Source: Lachnospiraceae bacterium (GTDB lineage: Bacteria; Bacillota; Clostridia; Lachnospirales; Lachnospiraceae). Taken from it: DNA of 64,000 nt. Shown piece after piece: positions 60,543 through 64,000 of this stretch. Location: NCBI GenBank assembly GCA_022796475.1, contig JAAWIS010000004.1, positions 1 to 64,000 on the forward strand. The letters are read 5' to 3'. Each line of letters begins with the position of its first letter. Position 1 is the first letter of the stretch. Made by a program: the position numbers and the translations under genes. The notes beneath the pieces were generated by a model, which did no database searches, was not told where the DNA came from, and saw only the letters and a program-made list of their open reading frames with translations.

Positions 60543-60977
60543 TCAGCCATTGCCGGCAGCTTCTGCCAGCTCTTCCTCTGGCAGCATTGAGGTGCAGTGG
60601 GCACACCGGATTGCCTCCAAAGGAATGTCACTTTTGCAAAATGGGCAAATCTTCGTGGCAGGCGCCTTAGGTAACTCCTCTTCTTTCTTTTTTCCTATGC
60701 CAGCCGCTTTATTAACCACTTTCATCAGGCAGAACAATATAAACGCCATAATAATAAAATTGACAACGGATGAGATAAATGCTGAAGCAAAGCCAGCTAC
60801 ATCCTGCAGCGTGTAGGCAGCGTGGCCAGTGCAAAGATTTAAGATTGGATTGATGAAATTATCAGTCAATGCAGTAACAATTCCTGAAAATGCACCTCCA
60901 ATAATAACACCGACAGCCATGTCCATCACATTCCCGCGAAGGGCAAAGGCTTTAAATTCTTCTATGAATTTTTTCAT
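60543..60977 (-). CDS. mscL: Large-conductance mechanosensitive channel with zinc-ribbon tail
   Basis: 144 aa. MscL core: MKKFIEEFKAFALRGNVMDM, AVGVIIGGAFSGIVTAL (TM1) and the second helix VVNFIIMAFILFCLMKVVNK. Opens on membrane stretch to release solutes. Instead of the usual short C-terminal helix, residues about 108-130 form a Cys4 zinc ribbon (KICPFCKSDIPLEAIRCAHC). The tail sits in the cytosol and could bind zinc or a partner. Stop overlaps a TATAAT sequence by chance. Confidence 0.92.
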   Translation of the reverse strand: MKKFIEEFKAFALRGNVMDMAVGVIIGGAFSGIVTALTDNFINPILNLCTGHAAYTLQDVAGFASAFISSVVNFIIMAFILFCLMKVVNKAAGIGKKKEEELPKAPATKICPFCKSDIPLEAIRCAHCTSMLPEEELAEAAGNG

Positions 60978-61084
60978 AAGTACCTCCCAAACTCTTCTTT
61001 ACTTTAATTACGCTTCCCAGTCTAGCATAAGTGTTTTGGATTTTCAATCTATTATTACTTATGGTTTAACAGGAAACTCTTCTG

Positions 61085-61114
61085 ACCAATTAATGAGTAA
61101 TTGGTTATTTTTTT
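61085..61114 (+). terminator. Orphan + strand terminator upstream of the glycan locus
   Basis: accaatta, loop atgag, taattggt, then TATTTTTTT. A clear intrinsic terminator on the + strand, yet no + gene lies in the 1.2 kb before it. It may be an attenuator in a long leader transcript or insulate the locus. Confidence 0.65.
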
Positions 61115-61256
61115 GATTATTCGAGAAATTGTGTGCGTTTGTGTGAATTTTAAAGAGAATTAAATATGATGAATAATAACAATTATTTGTAGTTAATTGC
61201 GAAAATAAGAGAAAGAAAATTATATTTAAAGACCGTATGATATTATACCCTGTTTA

Positions 61257-61285
61257 TTGATTTTGCGAGTAAAATTTAATAGATT
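61257..61285 (+). promoter_or_regulatory. Promoter of the AT-rich glycan locus
   Basis: TTGATT and TAGATT spaced by 17 bases, about 60 bp upstream of the GT4 start codon. In such AT-rich DNA chance matches are frequent, so confidence is moderate. Confidence 0.5.
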
Positions 61286-61343
61286 TAATAGGCTGTTTAG
61301 AAAGGTAATAAAATAAAGTTCTATTTAATGTTAAGGGGAAAAT

Positions 61344-62408
61344 ATGAAAAAAATACTAATGGTATGTGAAGCATTTGGTGGAGGGGTTTTTACATATGTT
61401 TCTCAACTATGTAATGATATGATTGATACATTTGATATTTATCTTGCATATTCGGTTAGACCTCAGACCCCCCAAAATTATAAAGATTTTCTTGATCCAA
61501 GGATTCATTTAGTAGAAGTTAAACATTTTGGGAAAAAAAGTCTTACAAATATATATAATGATTTTAAAATTATTAAAGAATTGCGTGAAATCAAGCGCAC
61601 TGTTAATCCTGATATTATTCATCTTCATTCTTCTATCGCTGGTGGGATTGGACGATTAGCATTTAGTGGAAAACGAAATACAATTATTTATACCCCGCAC
61701 GGCTATGCTCATATCTTAATGGGAGGCGGGAAAAAAAGTAGTCTGTATAAAATAATGGAAAAAGTACTTGGCAAAAAAAAAGCCATAACTTTAACCTGTT
61801 GTGAAAGTGAAAATGATGTTGCAAAAACAATGTGTAAAACAACTGCTTATATTGAAACGGGAGTAAATTTATACGAACTTTCAAATTCATTAAAGGGTAT
61901 TACTACAATAAAAAACGAAAAATTTACAGTATTCACATTGGGACGTATATGTCTGCAAAAACAGCCATCCCTGTTTAATAAAATTGCAGAATTAGTTCCA
62001 GAAGCTAATTTTATATGGATTGGAAATGGGGAACTTGAATGTGAACTTACTGCTCCAAATATAAAAATAACTGGTTGGAAGCCTAGAAATGAAGCTCTTG
62101 CTATAGCTAAAGGAGCAGATGCATTTATTTTATGTTCTTTTGGGGAAGCAATTGCTATGAGCTTAATCGAAAATATGTATATGAAAAAGCTGGTATTAGT
62201 TAGTAACACAATGGGAAATAAAAGTGTAATCCATAATGGTATTAATGGTTATGTCTGTAACAAAGCGGAAGATTATGCAAAGCAAATCAAAAATGCCATG
62301 GTTCATTTCCCTAATGAATTACCAGTGAGGGCATACAATGATGTTATAGAAACTTATAATACTAATATCATGAAACAAAAGTATATAAAGTTTTATAGTA
62401 GCTTGTGA
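61344..62408 (+). CDS. GT4-family glycosyltransferase
   Basis: 354 aa. GT-B fold with an N-terminal acceptor domain (MKKILMVCEAFGGGVFTYVS, DIIHLHSSIAGGIGRLA, YTPHGYAHI) and a C-terminal donor domain (FTVFTLGRICLQKQPSLFNK). The E-x7-E pair is visible in CSFGEAIAMSLIENMY. The glycine-rich GGGVFTYV near the start fits GT4 enzymes that use NDP-sugars. The specific sugar is unknown. AAGGGGAAAAT precedes the ATG. First gene of the AT-rich cluster. Confidence 0.88.
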   Translation: MKKILMVCEAFGGGVFTYVSQLCNDMIDTFDIYLAYSVRPQTPQNYKDFLDPRIHLVEVKHFGKKSLTNIYNDFKIIKELREIKRTVNPDIIHLHSSIAGGIGRLAFSGKRNTIIYTPHGYAHILMGGGKKSSLYKIMEKVLGKKKAITLTCCESENDVAKTMCKTTAYIETGVNLYELSNSLKGITTIKNEKFTVFTLGRICLQKQPSLFNKIAELVPEANFIWIGNGELECELTAPNIKITGWKPRNEALAIAKGADAFILCSFGEAIAMSLIENMYMKKLVLVSNTMGNKSVIHNGINGYVCNKAEDYAKQIKNAMVHFPNELPVRAYNDVIETYNTNIMKQKYIKFYSSL

Positions 62409-62487
62409 ATTAATAATATTGATTTATTTAAAATGTTTTATTTATATAAAAGTTATATCTAAAAATAAAACGTACTAGGTATTACAC

Positions 62488-63678
62488 ATGAATATTCAAA
62501 AACAAATAAACCGCATTTGTATTGCATTCGATGCTTTTATGAGAAGTAAAAATAAAAATTATCCTAATGGAAAAATCGCCTCAAAAACGATCCTTATTGT
62601 TTTTCAGCAAATATTCGGCGATGCAATTGTAATCGAAAACTCTTTGGTTGAATACACTAAGCTTTTCCCTAAAGCTCAAGGATATAAAATTATTTTTTTA
62701 GCAAATCCTTCTGTAATAGATTTCATGAAAGCAACAATTTTTATTCCTCCCGATATATTAATGGAAGCAGTAGACTTTAAAAAATTTTTGGACGATTTTA
62801 TATATTATAAACAAATAGTCAAGAAATATTTAAATGTTTCAAATATATTAATTGTTCCCGGAACTAGCTTATCCGCTGAAATTTTTTCATCTGCTAATAA
62901 TGCCAGAAGAAAAATCGGGCTTATCCGCAGTATTGATGTAAATAAGCCTTTCGTTATGGCTATCTTTTCACGAATTGCATACACAGAAATCGTTCGGCCC
63001 CAAAAAGAAGATATGATGCTTCAAAGACATCGACTACTTATTCATTATTTAGGAAATAAAAAATATAAGGCAAAATTACCAAAACTTCTTGTTAAAGAAT
63101 CTGTTATTCCAGAATCCCATTATTGTGTATTGTGCCCCGGAGCATCAAAAATGGAAAAATGCTGGCCTACAGGACGATATGCAGCAATTATTGATTTTAT
63201 AGTAGATAAATATGACATGGATGTTCACCTATGTGGAGGCAGTGATGAACTTAAATTCGAGAAAATAATTTTTTCATTAGTAACACATCCAAAAAGAGTT
63301 ATAAGTCATATTGGAAAAACCACATTTTCTGAGTGGTCTGCTATTGTACAGCATGCCGATTTGGTTTTAGGTAATGATAGTGCAACCATGCATTTAGCTG
63401 TTGCAAGTAGAAGAAATGCTATTTGCATTGCAGGTGTATATGATAAATATCAATTTTTTCCATACAAAGTAGATACTTTAGAAAAAAATGATAAATTGCC
63501 AATCACAATTATAAAAGAAATGCCTTGTCAATGGTGCAGAACTATTGGATATTATGCCGGATTTGGTAATACAGAATGTAAAAATAGAATTCACGCAAAT
63601 AAATGCGCTGCATGTATTGATGCTATTACAGTAAACGATGTAAAAGAAAAAATTCGGCAGCTAATGAATATAGGATAA
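62488..63678 (+). CDS. GT9-family glycosyltransferase (heptosyltransferase-like)
   Basis: 396 aa. GT-B fold. The C-terminal donor motifs of lipopolysaccharide heptosyltransferases are present: VLCPGASKMEKCWPTGRYAA, VHLCGGSDELKFEKII, and ADLVLGNDSATMHLAVA. A Cys-rich segment near the end (CQWCRTIGYYAG ... CAACIDAI) resembles the Cys motif found in some GT9 members. With an hldE-type kinase gene next door it probably transfers a heptose. Unusual for a Gram-positive, which has no LPS. The ribosome binding site is weak. 79 bp spacer from the GT4 gene. Confidence 0.87.
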   Translation: MNIQKQINRICIAFDAFMRSKNKNYPNGKIASKTILIVFQQIFGDAIVIENSLVEYTKLFPKAQGYKIIFLANPSVIDFMKATIFIPPDILMEAVDFKKFLDDFIYYKQIVKKYLNVSNILIVPGTSLSAEIFSSANNARRKIGLIRSIDVNKPFVMAIFSRIAYTEIVRPQKEDMMLQRHRLLIHYLGNKKYKAKLPKLLVKESVIPESHYCVLCPGASKMEKCWPTGRYAAIIDFIVDKYDMDVHLCGGSDELKFEKIIFSLVTHPKRVISHIGKTTFSEWSAIVQHADLVLGNDSATMHLAVASRRNAICIAGVYDKYQFFPYKVDTLEKNDKLPITIIKEMPCQWCRTIGYYAGFGNTECKNRIHANKCAACIDAITVNDVKEKIRQLMNIG

Positions 63679-63721
63679 GCGAAACCAAATTAAAAAATAA
63701 GGGAAAGGCAAAAACCAACAG

Positions 63722-64000
63722 ATGAGATTTTTTAATAATATCGAAACAAAGAATATCTTAGTTATAGGCGATGTTATGTTAGATACCTATTTTAATGGTG
63801 ATGTAAAAAGAATCTCCCCCGAAGCACCTGTTCCAGTTTTTCGAAAAAAGTATGAACATAGTGTGCTTGGAGGTGCAGCAAATGTTGCAGCTAATCTTAT
63901 TGCTGCCGTTCAAAAGGTTTCTATGATGGCTATCGTTGGCAAGGATCATGCCGGAGAACAATTGATAGAACAGCTTCGTATGAAAGGAATTAATACTCAA
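63722..64000 (+). CDS. hldE: Heptose-7-phosphate kinase (HldE/RfaE N-domain), cut by window end
   Basis: Partial: 93 codons, open at the right edge and therefore missing from the ORF track. The ribokinase/PfkB-type N-terminus of HldE is clear: ILVIGDVMLDTYFNGDVKRI, SPEAPVPVFRKK, LGGAANVAANLIAAV and GKDHAGEQLIEQL. It phosphorylates D-glycero-D-manno-heptose 7-phosphate at C1 on the way to ADP-heptose. Whether the adenylyltransferase domain is fused cannot be seen, so the gene could be hldE or a kinase-only rfaE1. GGGAAAGG lies upstream. Confidence 0.88.
   Translation, partial: MRFFNNIETKNILVIGDVMLDTYFNGDVKRISPEAPVPVFRKKYEHSVLGGAANVAANLIAAVQKVSMMAIVGKDHAGEQLIEQLRMKGINTQ

Larger units (their letters stand above)
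60978..61343. other. AT-rich leader region of the heptose-glycan locus
   Basis: 366 bp, markedly AT-rich. It contains a + terminator-like hairpin (61085-61114) and a promoter (61257-61285) before the first glycosyltransferase. GC content drops here and stays low to the window end. Confidence 0.65.

Noticed and set aside
58613-61343. Invertible promoter controlled by the recombinase
   Set aside because: I searched by eye for inverted repeats flanking the promoter and found none longer than about 8 bp, so an inversion is not claimed.

Overview
The window looks like a chromosomal segment of a Lachnospiraceae (Clostridium cluster XIVa) anaerobe. The evidence is the Firmicute S10-spc-alpha ribosomal protein order with a KOW-domain gene between map and infA, a zinc-ribbon S14, strong AGGAGG ribosome binding sites, a SCIFF peptide with its radical-SAM maturase next to secDF-tgt-yajC, choline-binding-type cell-wall repeat proteins, and a CspA/B/C-like S8 peptidase. 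Most of the window is of moderate GC, but from about 61.0 kb to the right edge it becomes clearly AT-rich. Species cannot be fixed from the sequence alone.

Layout. (1) 1-14.6 kb, minus strand: one long ribosomal operon from rpsJ to rpsK, including secY, adk, map, a KOW protein, infA and rpmJ. It has a promoter and structured leader upstream of rpsJ, and a family of imperfect palindromic repeats sits in two of its spacers. (2) 14.8-20.9 kb, minus: a tight three-gene phosphorelay operon. It encodes a stand-alone receiver, a membrane hybrid kinase with HPt, and a second membrane hybrid kinase with a DegV (fatty-acid-binding) domain fused to its C-terminus. The fusion is the most unusual protein in the window. 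(3) 21.2-24.5 kb: a cell-wall repeat protein, an acyltransferase and a HAD phosphatase. (4) 24.5-30.7 kb: yajC, tgt, secDF, the SCIFF maturase, the SCIFF precursor (48 aa, absent from the ORF track) and a TIGR04086-type membrane protein. (5) 30.9-38.4 kb: a CorC/HlyC protein, an LspA-like protein, an S8 peptidase, a ClpX paralogue and HtrA.

(6) 38.7-51.9 kb, minus: a nine-gene surface-glycan operon. In transcription order it holds a TPP-dependent enzyme, NAD-dependent epimerase, C-methyltransferase-like protein, zinc alcohol dehydrogenase, three family-2 glycosyltransferase genes, a polyprenyl-phosphate sugar transferase and an LCP ligase. The first four look like a modified-sugar pathway. 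The rest assemble a glycan on lipid and probably attach it to the wall. (7) 52.2-55.3 kb: a second cell-wall repeat protein, then small zinc-ribbon/coiled-coil proteins and a lone type IV pilin-like protein. (8) 55.7-58.6 kb: a Wzz-type chain-length protein with a degenerate kinase-like C-terminus and a second polyprenyl sugar transferase. (9) 58.9-64.0 kb: a complete tyrosine recombinase, a possible OmdA-domain remnant, MscL with a zinc ribbon, then an AT-rich glycan locus starting with a GT4, a GT9 (heptosyltransferase family) and the 5' part of an hldE/rfaE-type heptose-phosphate kinase gene cut by the window end.

Overall, the right half is largely cell-surface glycan assembly. The last 3 kb suggest a separately acquired heptose-containing glycan cluster. 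No tRNA, rRNA, CRISPR array or intact insertion sequence was seen.
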